DNA of 64,000 bases from G965218495 sp965218495 (GCA_965218495.1 OZ244626.1:4092001-4156000), one strand, 5' to 3'; shown: positions 27,405 to 37,246, counted from the first letter of the stretch. Program-made: numbers and translations. Notes: a model not told the origin generated them from the sequence alone.

Positions 27405-29620
27405 GGCTTCTGAGCGGCAGCGAGTGCGCGCAGGGCGGCCTCGTCCAGCATGGGCACACCCAGGGTCTGCGCGCTGGTCGCTTTGGTGCCCCCGCCCTCT
27501 CCGGCCACCAAGAAGCTCGTCTTGCGGCTGACTGAGGAGGACACGCGCCCGCCGTGGGCCTCTATAAACGTGCGTGCATCTTTTCGTGAGAATTCAGGCA
27601 ACCTGCCGGTAATGACAAAGGTGAGACCTTCCAGCGTGGTGGGTTTGTGCGGTTGTGGCTCTTCCGCCAGGCGCAGCCCGGCTGCCCGCATCTTCTGCAC
27701 CATCGCAAGGTTGCGCGCATCCGAAAACCACGCAATTATCGCCTGAACGAGCGACGGACCCACTCCGTCAATATCCAAAAGCTGCTTCACCGCAGCTATG
27801 GCCTGGGAAGAGAGATGCCGCAGCGGCTCAAAGTGCTCCTGGGGCACCTCGCCGCACTCGGATTCCAATAGGCGTGTGATGCGTTTAAGGGGATCAGCCA
27901 CCTTCGCGGATTCCAGCACATAGTCTACAAATCTGCCTTCCAGCGCCGGCGCCAGGGAGACTGCATTACCTTCCGCTGCGCCCATGGCCTGGGCCACCCC
28001 TGCCAACGCACCCACCCTGGGCATTGCCTGCGTGATGACACGCGCCATCGTTTCTCCCAGGCCAGGGATGCCAAGCGACGCCACGATCTGCGCCAGGGGC
28101 CGATTCTTCGCCTCGCTAATCGCGTCCAAGAGCTGCGCCGTCTTCTTTTCGCCAATGCCTTCAAGCTTCAGCAGCCGCTCAGCGTCCAGCGCAAAGAGGT
28201 CAGCCTCATCTGCGATCAGCCCGTGCTCTATCAGCAGACGCAGCGTCTGTGGGCCCAGGCCTTCGATATTCATCCCGCCCCGGGACGCAAAAAACGTCAC
28301 GCTTCTGAATATCCGCTCCGGGCATTGAACATTGGGACAGACCAGGTCCACCGCTTCGTCTTCGCGAACCAGGGTATCGCCCGAAACCGGACACACCGAC
28401 GGCGGCACAATTGTCTGCTCCTCGCCCGTGCGCGCCGTGGCCACCGGGCCTATGATGTACGGAATGACATCTCCGGACCTCTTCAGCAGCACCGTGTCAC
28501 CAAGGCGCAGGTCCATTGAAGCGATCAGGTCGTAGTTGTGCAGTGTGGCATGAGCAACGGTGACGCCCCCAACGAAGACCGGCTCCAGGTGGGCAGTAGG
28601 CGTAACGCGGCCGGTGCGCCCCACCTGCGGCTCCACCTTCAGCAGCTTGGTTGTGGCCTCCTCAGAAGGATACTTGAAGGCTATCGCGCCGCGCGGGTCT
28701 TTGCCAACCACACCGAGGACGTTTTCCAAAGTTAGATCGTCAACCTTGACTACTACGCCGTCAATCTCATACGGCAACCTGGCCCGCTGCGCGGCCCACC
28801 ATGCGATCCGGGTGTGCACCGACTCCAGGTCCATGCATAGCTGCACATCCGGTGGTGTCACGAACCCCAATGACTCTAGCATGGAAAGCTGCGCCATGCG
28901 CGAATTTGCCGTCAGTCCCTCAGCATGCAACACATCGTAGCAGAATGCTGACAGGTCACGCTGGGCCGTCATGCGCGCGTCCTTCTGCTTAAGCGAGCCG
29001 GAGGCGGTGTTGCGCGCATTGACATAGGTCGGGTCACCACTCTCGCGGCGTGCTGCATTCAAGGCGGCAAAAGCTTCTTTGGTGAATAGTACTTCGCCAC
29101 GCACTACCAGTAGTGACGGTACGGCCTGCGTGCCGGTTACGGGAATACGTAGCGGGATGGACTGGATTGTACGTGTATTGGCGGTCACAACATCACCCGT
29201 TGCACCATCCCCGCGCGTGGCGGCCTGGGTTAGGAGGCCGTCTTCGTAGGTCAGGACGATAGAAAGGCCATCAAATTTGGGCTCCACTATGTAGGTGTAG
29301 GGTCGGTCTGGTGCGATGCGCTTATTGCGCATCTCCCAGTCCTGCAGGTCCTCTGTGCTAAACGCGTTCGCAAGGCTGAGTACCGGCCGCGGGTGGGATG
29401 CCTTGGCAAATCCTTCAGCCAGGTCACTGCCAGCGCGCTGCGTCGGCGAGTCCGGCTTCAGGAGCGCAGGTTGCGCCGCCTCCAGTTGTTTCAGGTCCTG
29501 GAAGAGTCGGTCGTACTCCCCGTCGGATATGACGGGTGCATGCAGCACATGATACCGGTAGTTGTGCTCATTGAGCAAGCGGCGCAGCTCGGCGGCCTGC
29601 TCGGGCGGCGAAGGCTTCAT
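27401..29620 (-). CDS. ligA: NAD-dependent DNA ligase
   Basis: LigA seals nicks in replication and repair using NAD. The product is 739 residues from the ATG at 29620, giving the standard N-terminal Ia domain (YRYHVLHAPVISDGEYDRLF). The adenylated lysine is K115 in VEPKFDGLSI. The OB fold, a four-Cys zinc finger (CPVSG...CPNVQCPE), HhH repeats (GIGEKKTAQLLDAI, LGIPGLGETMA, DGVGPSLVQAI) and a C-terminal BRCT domain (LEGLTFVITGRLPEFSR) follow in the normal order. It heads a ligA-polA operon. Confidence 0.97.
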   Translation of the reverse strand: MKPSPPEQAAELRRLLNEHNYRYHVLHAPVISDGEYDRLFQDLKQLEAAQPALLKPDSPTQRAGSDLAEGFAKASHPRPVLSLANAFSTEDLQDWEMRNKRIAPDRPYTYIVEPKFDGLSIVLTYEDGLLTQAATRGDGATGDVVTANTRTIQSIPLRIPVTGTQAVPSLLVVRGEVLFTKEAFAALNAARRESGDPTYVNARNTASGSLKQKDARMTAQRDLSAFCYDVLHAEGLTANSRMAQLSMLESLGFVTPPDVQLCMDLESVHTRIAWWAAQRARLPYEIDGVVVKVDDLTLENVLGVVGKDPRGAIAFKYPSEEATTKLLKVEPQVGRTGRVTPTAHLEPVFVGGVTVAHATLHNYDLIASMDLRLGDTVLLKRSGDVIPYIIGPVATARTGEEQTIVPPSVCPVSGDTLVREDEAVDLVCPNVQCPERIFRSVTFFASRGGMNIEGLGPQTLRLLIEHGLIADEADLFALDAERLLKLEGIGEKKTAQLLDAISEAKNRPLAQIVASLGIPGLGETMARVITQAMPRVGALAGVAQAMGAAEGNAVSLAPALEGRFVDYVLESAKVADPLKRITRLLESECGEVPQEHFEPLRHLSSQAIAAVKQLLDIDGVGPSLVQAIIAWFSDARNLAMVQKMRAAGLRLAEEPQPHKPTTLEGLTFVITGRLPEFSRKDARTFIEAHGGRVSSSVSRKTSFLVAGEGGGTKATSAQTLGVPMLDEAALRALAAAQKP

Positions 29621-29657
29621 AAGAGGATGAACCCCCTGGCACATCCTAGGATTCAGG

Positions 29658-30065
29658 CTATTGCCAAGCGCCGAGCACCAGACCCATAAGCAGCAACACC
29701 AGGAGGTTGCAGCCCATGCTCATGACATAGACCTGCATCTTCTTCATCTCAAACGCTACCGACTGGAAGCCGTACGGCACAAAGAAGCCAAGCCAAATCA
29801 GCGCGCCAAGCATCATGCCGCTGGTGGCACCAGGCTCCCCCATGTTGATTACATTTGCCAATACAAACGCCATGATGAATGCCATCAGCGTCGAGATGCC
29901 GTAGGACTGGACAGCGTTGAAGTTCTCCTTGATCTGTTCTTCGGTAAGCTCCATCAGCTTCATCCACGCCTTACCGAACAGGGGCCCGTACCACAGCGAA
30001 CCCACGACCATGGGAATCAATGCAGCTACGACTACGGCCAGCCAGTTGATGTTCATCAATGCCAT
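29658..30065 (-). CDS. DUF1761 family membrane protein
   Basis: The product is a 135-residue hydrophobic protein with four predicted membrane helices. It matches the DUF1761 pattern: an N-terminal helix followed by GSLWYGPLFGKAWMKL, and a short helical loop (LTEEQIKENFNAVQ). No function is known for the family. An internal ATG three codons in (30056) is an equally good start. Confidence 0.75.
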   Translation of the reverse strand: MALMNINWLAVVVAALIPMVVGSLWYGPLFGKAWMKLMELTEEQIKENFNAVQSYGISTLMAFIMAFVLANVINMGEPGATSGMMLGALIWLGFFVPYGFQSVAFEMKKMQVYVMSMGCNLLVLLLMGLVLGAWQ

Positions 30066-30133
30066 AGCAATGAATGTCTTGTGAAAGCGAAAAGATACCC
30101 TGTTGCTCCTGCGTTCGCAACTCCATGCGGGCG

Positions 30134-30499
30134 CTATGCGCTGCCTGACTGCTCTACCAGCGCGGCGGCTGCACCAGAGGGGTCGCGCACGACAGCGTAG
30201 CGCATCCCAGCCCCGGCCGAGCGGGGCTCAACGAGGACTTCGCCGCCACAGGCGCGGGCAGCTGCCAGACTGGAGTCAAGGGACGCTACCTCAAAATAGG
30301 GCAGCCACACAGGCGGGAGGCTGGCATTGAGGCCGCGCGCATGACAGATTCCGGCGATGGGCTCGCCCCCTGCAAGCATGTTGTAGTCGTTGTAGCCCCC
30401 CATTTGCACGGGCTCAGGCGTCAAGCCAACGACGGTCGCATAGAAGTCGCGAATGGTATCCGCGTCCTTTACTGTGAGGTCCAGCCACGCTATTGGCAT
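30134..30499 (-). CDS. VOC (glyoxalase/bleomycin-resistance fold) protein
   Basis: The product is a 121-residue single VOC domain. It opens with the typical strand-helix WLDLTVKDADTIRDFYATVVGL and ends with the mirrored module (WLPYFEVASLDSSLAAARACGG ... VVRDPSGAAAALVEQ, each cited in part). Members bind a metal or a small hydrophobic ligand; the substrate cannot be assigned. It lies in the same direction as the MoaD/ThiS-like gene 17 bp upstream. Confidence 0.8.
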   Translation of the reverse strand: MPIAWLDLTVKDADTIRDFYATVVGLTPEPVQMGGYNDYNMLAGGEPIAGICHARGLNASLPPVWLPYFEVASLDSSLAAARACGGEVLVEPRSAGAGMRYAVVRDPSGAAAALVEQSGSA

Positions 30500-30516
30500 T
30501 AGGGCGAGGGTTGGAG

Positions 30517-30795
30517 TTAGCCGCCGGCAACGGCCTGCAGGATTGTCAGGCGATCGCCCGCCTGGAGTTCTTGCCTGAGGCCATGTGCGCGCCAGCGGGT
30601 GTTGTCCTGGTTGTGAAAGCAGAGCACGTGCTTTCGAAGCTCACCAGTTTCGTCAAAGAGGGCCTGGGCTAGCGCCGGGTGACGCTCGGTGAGCACAGCC
30701 AGGGCCTGCTCCACCGATTCCGCGTCCACTGGCACCATCCGCTCCTTTACCAAGGACGCAAGAATTGATGGAAGAACGACGGTTACGCGAGGCAT
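30517..30795 (-). CDS. MoaD/ThiS-family ubiquitin-like sulfur carrier protein
   Basis: The product is a 92-residue beta-grasp protein ending in the diagnostic Gly-Gly (ILQAVAGG), the site that is adenylated and thiocarboxylated in sulfur carriers. Its start codon lies directly next to the stop codon of the Asp-box protein gene, so the two are surely co-expressed. No moaE, thiF-like activator or thiazole gene is nearby, so its partner pathway is unclear. Confidence 0.8.
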   Translation of the reverse strand: MPRVTVVLPSILASLVKERMVPVDAESVEQALAVLTERHPALAQALFDETGELRKHVLCFHNQDNTRWRAHGLRQELQAGDRLTILQAVAGG

Positions 30796-31842
30796 CTATA
30801 CTGTAAACGCTTTTACGCAAAGTATGCGTGGGAGCAGACAGTGCAGGTGCTGCCAGGAATCGCCGCCGTCTGTGCTGTAGTGAACCGTGCCGGAGGTGGT
30901 ACCAAAATAAATGCCGCACGGCGACTGTCCATCTACGCACATCGCACCACGGAGCACCGAGGTCCAGGCGCCCTCTTGCATCAGACCTCGACCAAGTGGC
31001 GTCCACGATTGACCCTGGTCCACGCTGCGGTACACGCACATGGCCCCTTTAGCCGGCAGGCGATACTCGTCGCTTTCCAAAGGGTAGGCGTATATCGCAC
31101 CGGTGACGGGATCGGTCACGACAGGGAAACCGAACGTTGCCGGCAGGCCAGTATTGTTTGCGTGCCAGGACTCTCCCGCATCGGTTGAGCGAAACATCCC
31201 CAAGTGGTCCTGCCGGTACAACACGGCACTGTCATGGGGATCAAGGGCCAGTCCGTGTACGCAGAATCCGATCTCCTTTTGCTCCTTGTCTTCGATGGCG
31301 ACAGGAATCCCCCGGTTCTTGGGGTGCCAAGTCTTGCCCGCGTCATCGGAGCGAAAGACACCAACAGCGCTGATGCCACCCCAAAGCTGGTCCGGATTGT
31401 CCGGATTCTCCAGCAGCACATGCGCGCAGAGCCCGCCCAGACCAGGCTGCCACGCTGGCCGTGTGGAGTGGTCATTGAGGCCTGGCACCGGCGACCACTT
31501 CCCCGCGGGATCATCGGCGAAAAAGAGACCGGCCTCGGCCACACCTGCGTACATCCCGCGTCGCGTCGTGGCAATCGTCCAGACCTGCTCCAGCTTGCGC
31601 CCTTCTTTGTAGCGTGGGCCCTGGGCCACGCTCTGCCACTGCAGGAGGTCTTCGCTGACATGCAGCATGGGCCCATAGACGTAGCTTGCGCTGGCTGCGA
31701 CAAAGCGCCCGTCACGTGCACGTCCGGCCGCCGTGACCTTCCAGCCTTTGAAAGACGGGCCCTCAAGCTTCCAGGCTCTGCGGTCTTGGCTGCGCATCAA
31801 AAAGGCACCCTTGACGGTTCCTATGAAGATGATGGATTCCAT
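30796..31842 (-). CDS. Asp-box / sialidase-like beta-propeller protein
   Basis: The product is a 348-residue protein without a signal peptide. It contains repeated Asp-box motifs (S-x-D-x-G-x-x-W): FRSTDAGESWH, VYRSVDQGQSWTP and YSTDGGDSWQ, typical of VPS10/sialidase-like propellers. It is often annotated as exo-alpha-sialidase, but no sialidase catalytic Arg triad or Glu/Tyr is evident, so enzymatic function is doubtful. It sits immediately upstream of the MoaD/ThiS-like gene. Confidence 0.75.
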   Translation of the reverse strand: MESIIFIGTVKGAFLMRSQDRRAWKLEGPSFKGWKVTAAGRARDGRFVAASASYVYGPMLHVSEDLLQWQSVAQGPRYKEGRKLEQVWTIATTRRGMYAGVAEAGLFFADDPAGKWSPVPGLNDHSTRPAWQPGLGGLCAHVLLENPDNPDQLWGGISAVGVFRSDDAGKTWHPKNRGIPVAIEDKEQKEIGFCVHGLALDPHDSAVLYRQDHLGMFRSTDAGESWHANNTGLPATFGFPVVTDPVTGAIYAYPLESDEYRLPAKGAMCVYRSVDQGQSWTPLGRGLMQEGAWTSVLRGAMCVDGQSPCGIYFGTTSGTVHYSTDGGDSWQHLHCLLPRILCVKAFTV

Positions 31843-31998
31843 GGCGCTGGCTAAGCTGAAGAGGAAGCTACGAAGATCCCGCGACCCCTGCCATGGTGGC
31901 AGTGTGAATCACTGTTTGTTTCTTGTTGGCACAATGTGCGCAGCCTGCCGCCCTCGTTCCGTTAATTTGCGTACTTGTTTCCATGACTCGGCAACTCA

Positions 31999-32271
31999 AT
32001 GAAGAAAGGTACTGCAGGAAATGCGTTATTGGCACAAGGCAGAAAGCGATTTTCGCCGCGTGCGCTCCGTGCGCGAGGCACTTACTGCTTCAAGAGCACG
32101 ATGATCGAAGAGCTCACTGCGGAGAACCGCCCGTACACGGTGGAGCTGCAGTGCTCCCAGGCCTTCGAAGCGGCCTATCGAGAAGGTCACCGGTGGTTTG
32201 TAGATGACGGCATACTGGTAGCGGAGTCAGCCGAGGTCGTTGCCATTCAGATCCCGGCCCGCCGGATCTAG
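31999..32271 (+). CDS. Small hypothetical protein
   Basis: This is a 90-residue reading frame with no recognised domain. The last 56 residues, from an internal ATG at 32101 (MIEELTAENRPYTVELQCSQ), look more protein-like than the basic N-terminal part, so the true start may be 32101. A 7-bp inverted repeat (TGCCCGG/CCGGGCA) lies about 15 bp after the stop but lacks a T-run. I cannot assign a function. Confidence 0.35.
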   Translation: MKKGTAGNALLAQGRKRFSPRALRARGTYCFKSTMIEELTAENRPYTVELQCSQAFEAAYREGHRWFVDDGILVAESAEVVAIQIPARRI

Positions 32272-32550
32272 CGAGCCAACCGCTCCTGCCCGGTGCAACG
32301 CCGGGCAAAATGGCGCCGCCCGCTTTCAACGCGCCGCACCGCCTGTGCTGTGCGCTGATTCCTGAATCATTCGGGTGCTGGGCGGTTCTTCGCCACAAGT
32401 AGTGTAGGTTCGGTTTACGTGGGTGCCGATGTGCTGCGCGCCGCACTCGTCACGCAACGGTAACAGTCTGCTAAAACCATGGTGACATGGGCGCGCGATC
32501 TTTGCACTGAAGAATTGTTTTTAACTATTGTCATCGGCGGAGGACAAAGC

Positions 32551-32682
32551 ATGAGACGACGCACATTGCGGCCCCTGGGCCGGCGAAAATTAGTGGGCAA
32601 CAAGACTGGACGGGGACGGCGCAAGCTACGGTTCTGGATCAGCTTCGCCAAGTGCCAAAGGGCACTGAAGCTCGCTAGCTAA
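32551..32682 (+). CDS. Very small, strongly basic hypothetical protein
   Basis: The ATG at 32551 opens a 43-residue frame in which roughly a third of residues are Arg or Lys (MRRRTLRPLGRRKLVGNKTG...). A good ribosome-binding sequence GGAGGA ends 6 bases before it. The composition suggests nucleic-acid binding. It lies 57 bp before the sulfatase gene on the same strand. It is not a recognised ribosomal protein. Confidence 0.4.
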   Translation: MRRRTLRPLGRRKLVGNKTGRGRRKLRFWISFAKCQRALKLAS

Positions 32683-32739
32683 GGCTGCCTTCTTGCACGC
32701 CTGTGGCTATATTGGCCTGTCCACCTCTTACAGGTCATT

Positions 32740-34215
32740 ATGCCACGACACACACTACTTTTACTGCTTAGCGGCTGCGCACTGGCAGCATGCCAACAGC
32801 CAGCAGAAGAGCCACCCAACATCATCTATTTTCTGGCCGATGACCTCGGCTACGGCGAAGTCGGAGCATACGGACAGGAGCTGATCCATACGCCCAATAT
32901 GGACCGGCTTGCCGCAGAGGGGCTACGATTCACGCAGCATTATAGTGGCAGCCCTATCTGCGCGCCGTCCCGGTGCACATTGCTCACGGGCCGACACACG
33001 GGGCATTGCTACGTGCGTGACAACTTCGAGTTGGGTGGGTTTGCAGACGAGGAGGAACACGGGCAACTGCCGTTGCGCAAGGGCTCGTTTACCTTAGCCC
33101 GCATGCTCCAGGACGCCGGCTATGCTACGGCGGTAGTTGGCAAGTGGGGGCTGGGTGGTCCCGGGTCAACCGGAGTGCCCAACCAGCAGGGATTCGACTT
33201 CTTTTATGGATATCTGGACCAGAAGCAGGCCCACAACTACTACCCTACGCATCTGTGGAAAAACGGCGTTTGGGACACGCTGCGCAACGAGTACTTTCAC
33301 CCGCATCAGCGCTTTGAGGGCGATGACCCCAATGACCCCGCGGCGTACGACCGGTACAAGGGCGTTGATTACGCGCCGGACCTCATGATGGATGAGGCGG
33401 AAGCCTTTGTGCGACGCAACGCCGACCGGCCATTCTTTTTGTACTTGCCCCATGTCGTGCCGCACTTGGCACTGCAGGTCCCGGATGAGGCACTGGCTCG
33501 CTACGATGGTGTGTTTGATGAGGAGCCATATCCCGGAGGGCAAGGGTACCTCCCACATATTCGGCCAACATCAGCGTACGCCGCGATGATTACTCGGATG
33601 GATGAGCATCTCGGCCGGCTCATGGCACTCTTGGACGAACTTGACCTGTCAGACAACACCCTGGTGATGTTCTCCAGCGACAACGGGCCCACGTATGTGG
33701 GCAGCGTGGATGTGGAATTGTTTAACAGTTCGGGCGGCCTGCGCGGAGGCAAAGGCGAAGTCTACGAGGGTGGCATCCGCGTGCCGATGATCGCGCGGTG
33801 GCCCGACCAAATCGTCCCGGGAACGACCACAGACCACGTTTCAGCGTTCTGGGATGTTATTCCAACGATTGCGGACGTCGTAGGCATCCCGGTAGAAGCT
33901 GAGGTTGATGGCACTTCGTTCTTGCCGGTCCTGCTAGGAACGGCTCCACCGACCCCTTCCCAGATGTATTGGGAGTACTTTGGGCGCCGTTGGAACGGTG
34001 CGCAGGCCGTGCGCATGGGCGACTGGAAGGGCGTTCGCCTGGGCGGGCGCACAGACCCAAATGCGCCAATCGCGCTCTACGACCTGGCAAGTGACCCAGC
34101 AGAAACGCAGGATGTGGCTTCGCAGCATCCTGCGGTGGTTGAGGAAATCGATGCCGTCATGCGTATCCGTAGCCCCTCGCATATCGAGCGCTGGCGGTTC
34201 GCCGGGTACGAGTAG
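32740..34215 (+). CDS. Sulfatase, predicted lipoprotein
   Basis: The product is a 491-residue type I sulfatase. The N-terminus has a lipoprotein signal (LLLLLSGCALAAC). The fold begins PPNIIYFLADDLGYGEVGAY with the metal-binding Asp pair. The catalytic Cys74 lies in C-A-P-S-R, the substrate sequence for formylglycine formation. Further ligands are in SSDNGP (about 309). It likely removes sulfate from an organic sulfate ester, such as an algal polysaccharide, at the cell envelope. No glycoside hydrolase is adjacent to narrow the substrate; the matching formylglycine enzyme is at 38.8 kb. Confidence 0.92.
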   Translation: MPRHTLLLLLSGCALAACQQPAEEPPNIIYFLADDLGYGEVGAYGQELIHTPNMDRLAAEGLRFTQHYSGSPICAPSRCTLLTGRHTGHCYVRDNFELGGFADEEEHGQLPLRKGSFTLARMLQDAGYATAVVGKWGLGGPGSTGVPNQQGFDFFYGYLDQKQAHNYYPTHLWKNGVWDTLRNEYFHPHQRFEGDDPNDPAAYDRYKGVDYAPDLMMDEAEAFVRRNADRPFFLYLPHVVPHLALQVPDEALARYDGVFDEEPYPGGQGYLPHIRPTSAYAAMITRMDEHLGRLMALLDELDLSDNTLVMFSSDNGPTYVGSVDVELFNSSGGLRGGKGEVYEGGIRVPMIARWPDQIVPGTTTDHVSAFWDVIPTIADVVGIPVEAEVDGTSFLPVLLGTAPPTPSQMYWEYFGRRWNGAQAVRMGDWKGVRLGGRTDPNAPIALYDLASDPAETQDVASQHPAVVEEIDAVMRIRSPSHIERWRFAGYE

Positions 34216-34247
34216 CGACCGCCTAGCAGGTTAGGCTTGCGTTGCTA

Positions 34248-35153
34248 CTATGACTCTGTCCCATTCTGGCCGCTTTGCTGGCGCGTGGGGCCAAGGCCAT
34301 GGACGCTTTGCCCTAAAAAAGTGGTCGGAAACTCTTCCGACCCCGCAAAGCCCAGCGTGATGTCGCGGCCGTCGTGCGGGATTGCGGCCGTCCTGAACAA
34401 GTAGTCCCATATGCTGAGGCTGAGGCCGAAGTTGATGCCATAGGTACTGGCCTCGGGCCATGTCTTGGCATGGTGCCAGATATGCATCTGCGGATTGTTC
34501 AGGATGTACTTTAGCGGCCCGAGCGGCACGTTCAGGTTGGAGTGATTGAAGTGCCCAATGGCCAGCGCCACCATGTACGCCATGAAGTAGTCATCGATGC
34601 CGAAGCCGATCAACGCCAGAGGTAGGTACTGCAGCGCGTTGTACACGACGTTTTCCATCCAGTGAAAACGCAGGTGCGCAGCAAAGCCCAGCTCTTCTAC
34701 TGAGTGATGGACCTTGTGAAATTCCCACAGCCACGGCACGCGGTGCAGCAGGCGATGCACATTCCAGTGAATGAAGTCGCGTAAAACAAACAGGGCGACG
34801 AGTTGCACCCACACGGGCCAGGAGCCAACCTCCACGGCTACAAGGTTGGTGATCCCAACGGCCGCCAGCGCGTCGCTAAACAGGTTGACGGCTACTTCTG
34901 AGGCCGCGTTGTAGATGAAAAGCGAGAACAGGAAGTAGTTGAAGAACACGTAGAAGAGGTCCAGCCAGAAGTCTTTGCGGAACCGCTTCTGGTCGCGCCG
35001 CCAAGGTGAGATAATTTCAAGCGCAAAGAAGAAGAGGGAAACGGCAATGAGCCAGTAGAAGTAGTTCTGCCAGTGGGGCTGGGTGATTTCCTGCCACAGG
35101 TAGTGGGCGTAGTTTTCGTACCCCTTCAAAAAGACGTCGACGTAGTCTTGCAT
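34248..35153 (-). CDS. Sterol desaturase / fatty acid hydroxylase family protein
   Basis: The product is a 301-residue integral membrane di-iron enzyme. Several hydrophobic segments surround the histidine clusters HWNVHRLLH (about 165), HKVHHS (about 180) and HIWHH (about 260), the ligand set of the fatty-acid-hydroxylase superfamily. It would act on a lipid or isoprenoid; the exact substrate is not predictable. Its start is 2 bases after the stop of recG, so it may be expressed from the recG promoter. Confidence 0.9.
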   Translation of the reverse strand: MQDYVDVFLKGYENYAHYLWQEITQPHWQNYFYWLIAVSLFFFALEIISPWRRDQKRFRKDFWLDLFYVFFNYFLFSLFIYNAASEVAVNLFSDALAAVGITNLVAVEVGSWPVWVQLVALFVLRDFIHWNVHRLLHRVPWLWEFHKVHHSVEELGFAAHLRFHWMENVVYNALQYLPLALIGFGIDDYFMAYMVALAIGHFNHSNLNVPLGPLKYILNNPQMHIWHHAKTWPEASTYGINFGLSLSIWDYLFRTAAIPHDGRDITLGFAGSEEFPTTFLGQSVHGLGPTRQQSGQNGTES

Positions 35154-35155
35154 GG

Positions 35156-37246
35156 CTATCCTACCCTGAAGAGGTGTCCGACACGACCCGCGACAAAGGT
35201 GTCGTAGTACGAAGCCAAGGTAGCGTGCTGCGCGTGGCCCAGGTTGGGATCGCGGCTTAGCAACTTGGCGGCCGCATCGCGGGCTTTCTCGACAAGGCCT
35301 TGGTCCTCTACGATGTCTGCTACCTTGAGGCTCGGCAAGCCGTGCTGACGCGTCCCGAAGAAGTCCCCGGCCCCACGGATTTGAAGGTCTTTGTCACTGA
35401 TCTTGAAGCCATCGGTGGTACGGGTGAGTGTTAGCAGGCGCTGCTTGGCTTCCGGCGTTTGCCGATAGTCCGCCATGAGAATGCAGTGGCTTGCGTGCGA
35501 TCCGCGTCCGACACGTCCCCTAAGCTGGTGCAGTTGGCTTAGCCCAAACCGCTCTGCGTGCTCTATCACAATCATGCTAGCGTTTGGGGCATCGATCCCC
35601 ACTTCAATCACCGTGGTGGCGACCAGGATATCGGTTTGGCCTACGGTAAAGCGACCCATAGCGGCCTCCTTTTCCTCGGAAGACATCTTTCCGTGCACAA
35701 GGTCGACTCGGAACTCGCGGAAGGCCTTGGTAAGCTCTCGAAACCCGCTCTCTGCGTCTTTGAGGTCGGTTTTCTCTGACTCTTCTACCTGCGGGTAGAC
35801 AATGTAGGCTTGTCGCCCTTTGGCCACCTCGCGGTGGACATGCTGGAGCATCTCGGGTCTGCGCTTTTCGCCGAAAAGCCGTGTCTTTATTGGCTGCCGC
35901 CCGGCTGGCAGCTCCGGCATCATACTGCAATCCAAGTCTCCGTATACCGTCAGTGCCAGTGACCGCGGAATGGGCGTTGCTGTCATAAGCAGGATATGCG
36001 GGTGATCCCCTTTCTCTTGCAGGGTTGCGCGCTGCTGCACCCCGAACCGGTGCTGCTCATCAATGACCGCCAGCGCCAGATTTCTGAATCGCACGCGTTC
36101 CTGAAAAATGGCATGGGTTCCAACGACGATGTTGGTTGCGCCGCTTTCTATGTCTGCAAGGATGCCTTCCCGCTCCCTTTTGCGCTGCCCGCCGATCAGG
36201 TAGCTGACGTGCACCTCCAGGGGATCCAGCTGCTTGGTGAGCGTCTTGTAGTGCTGCTCCGCCAGAACTTCCGTCGGCGCCATGATGACACCTTGATAGC
36301 CAGCTCCGACCGCAAGCAGCAGCGCCGCGACGGCGACTACAGTCTTGCCGCTCCCCACGTCACCTTGCAGCATGCGACTCATCTGGAACCCGGTCTTCGT
36401 GTCTTCCACAATGTCACGCAGTGCGCGCTCTTGTCCACCTGTAAGCGTAAAAGGCAGCGAGGCGATATACCGCTGAAAGAGCTTGTTGTCCGACTGCAGC
36501 TTTACCGCGACTTGCCGGCTACGACGGCGGCGGGCAAGCAAAAGCATCAGCTGGAGAAGAAACAGCTCTTCGAACTTCAGACGGCGGCGGGCCTCATGCA
36601 GCTCACCCGTTGACCGCGGAAAGTGCATTGCGCGCAGCGCCGTTCGCCAATTCAGCAGTTCATGTTCCTCCACAAGCCATCGCGGAAGGATCTCCGCTGG
36701 CAGGTCCATGCCGCGCGTCTTGATGAGGTTATACAGGATGCGCCGGAACGTGCGGCTGTTGAGCCCCATGCGCGTAAGTAGCGCGCTCCCCGGATATAGC
36801 GCGATGATCCGCCCGGTTGACAGCGTGGGTGCATTCTCCTCGAGCTTATCCATGTCCGGATGGATCAGGGACAGGCTATGCCCGTATCGCTGCACCTTTC
36901 CGAAGACCGCGAGGCGCTCTCCTGGCTTTAGAGAGTTTTGAATCCAGCTTATCCCATTGAACCACACCAGCGTGATGTGCCCGCCTTTTTCGTCCTCAAA
37001 GAGAACCTCCAGTCTGCGACGGCCCCGTCTGGTGCCGGCCTCTCCGATTGCGCGGACCGTGCCTACAATCGTCACTTCCGCGTCGTTTGGCCTGAGGTCC
37101 CACACGTACTTGGTTGTGGTGCGATCGAGGTAGCGACGGGGAAAGTGGTACAGCAGGTCGCGGCATGTGGCGATGCCGTTGTTTTTCAGGAACGCGGCCC
37201 GCTTCGGACCGACGCCCTTGAGGTATGTGAGCTCATCCGTCAGCAT
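35156..37246 (-). CDS. recG: ATP-dependent DNA helicase RecG
   Basis: The product is 696 residues. The N-terminal wedge/OB domain (LTYLKGVGPKRAAFLKN at 5-21, then VTIVGTV and ITLVWFNG) recognises branched DNA. The helicase core has Walker A GDVGSGKT (about 292), the DExH box IDEQHRFG, TATPIPRSLA, and motif VI in QLRGRVGRG. RecG remodels stalled forks and recombination intermediates. Gene length and motif order are normal. Confidence 0.97.
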   Translation of the reverse strand: MLTDELTYLKGVGPKRAAFLKNNGIATCRDLLYHFPRRYLDRTTTKYVWDLRPNDAEVTIVGTVRAIGEAGTRRGRRRLEVLFEDEKGGHITLVWFNGISWIQNSLKPGERLAVFGKVQRYGHSLSLIHPDMDKLEENAPTLSTGRIIALYPGSALLTRMGLNSRTFRRILYNLIKTRGMDLPAEILPRWLVEEHELLNWRTALRAMHFPRSTGELHEARRRLKFEELFLLQLMLLLARRRRSRQVAVKLQSDNKLFQRYIASLPFTLTGGQERALRDIVEDTKTGFQMSRMLQGDVGSGKTVVAVAALLLAVGAGYQGVIMAPTEVLAEQHYKTLTKQLDPLEVHVSYLIGGQRKREREGILADIESGATNIVVGTHAIFQERVRFRNLALAVIDEQHRFGVQQRATLQEKGDHPHILLMTATPIPRSLALTVYGDLDCSMMPELPAGRQPIKTRLFGEKRRPEMLQHVHREVAKGRQAYIVYPQVEESEKTDLKDAESGFRELTKAFREFRVDLVHGKMSSEEKEAAMGRFTVGQTDILVATTVIEVGIDAPNASMIVIEHAERFGLSQLHQLRGRVGRGSHASHCILMADYRQTPEAKQRLLTLTRTTDGFKISDKDLQIRGAGDFFGTRQHGLPSLKVADIVEDQGLVEKARDAAAKLLSRDPNLGHAQHATLASYYDTFVAGRVGHLFRVG

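Noticed and set aside
30796..31842. Functional exo-sialidase
   Set aside because: Asp-boxes alone do not define sialidases; the Arg triad and Tyr/Glu nucleophile pair are not evident and there is no export signal.
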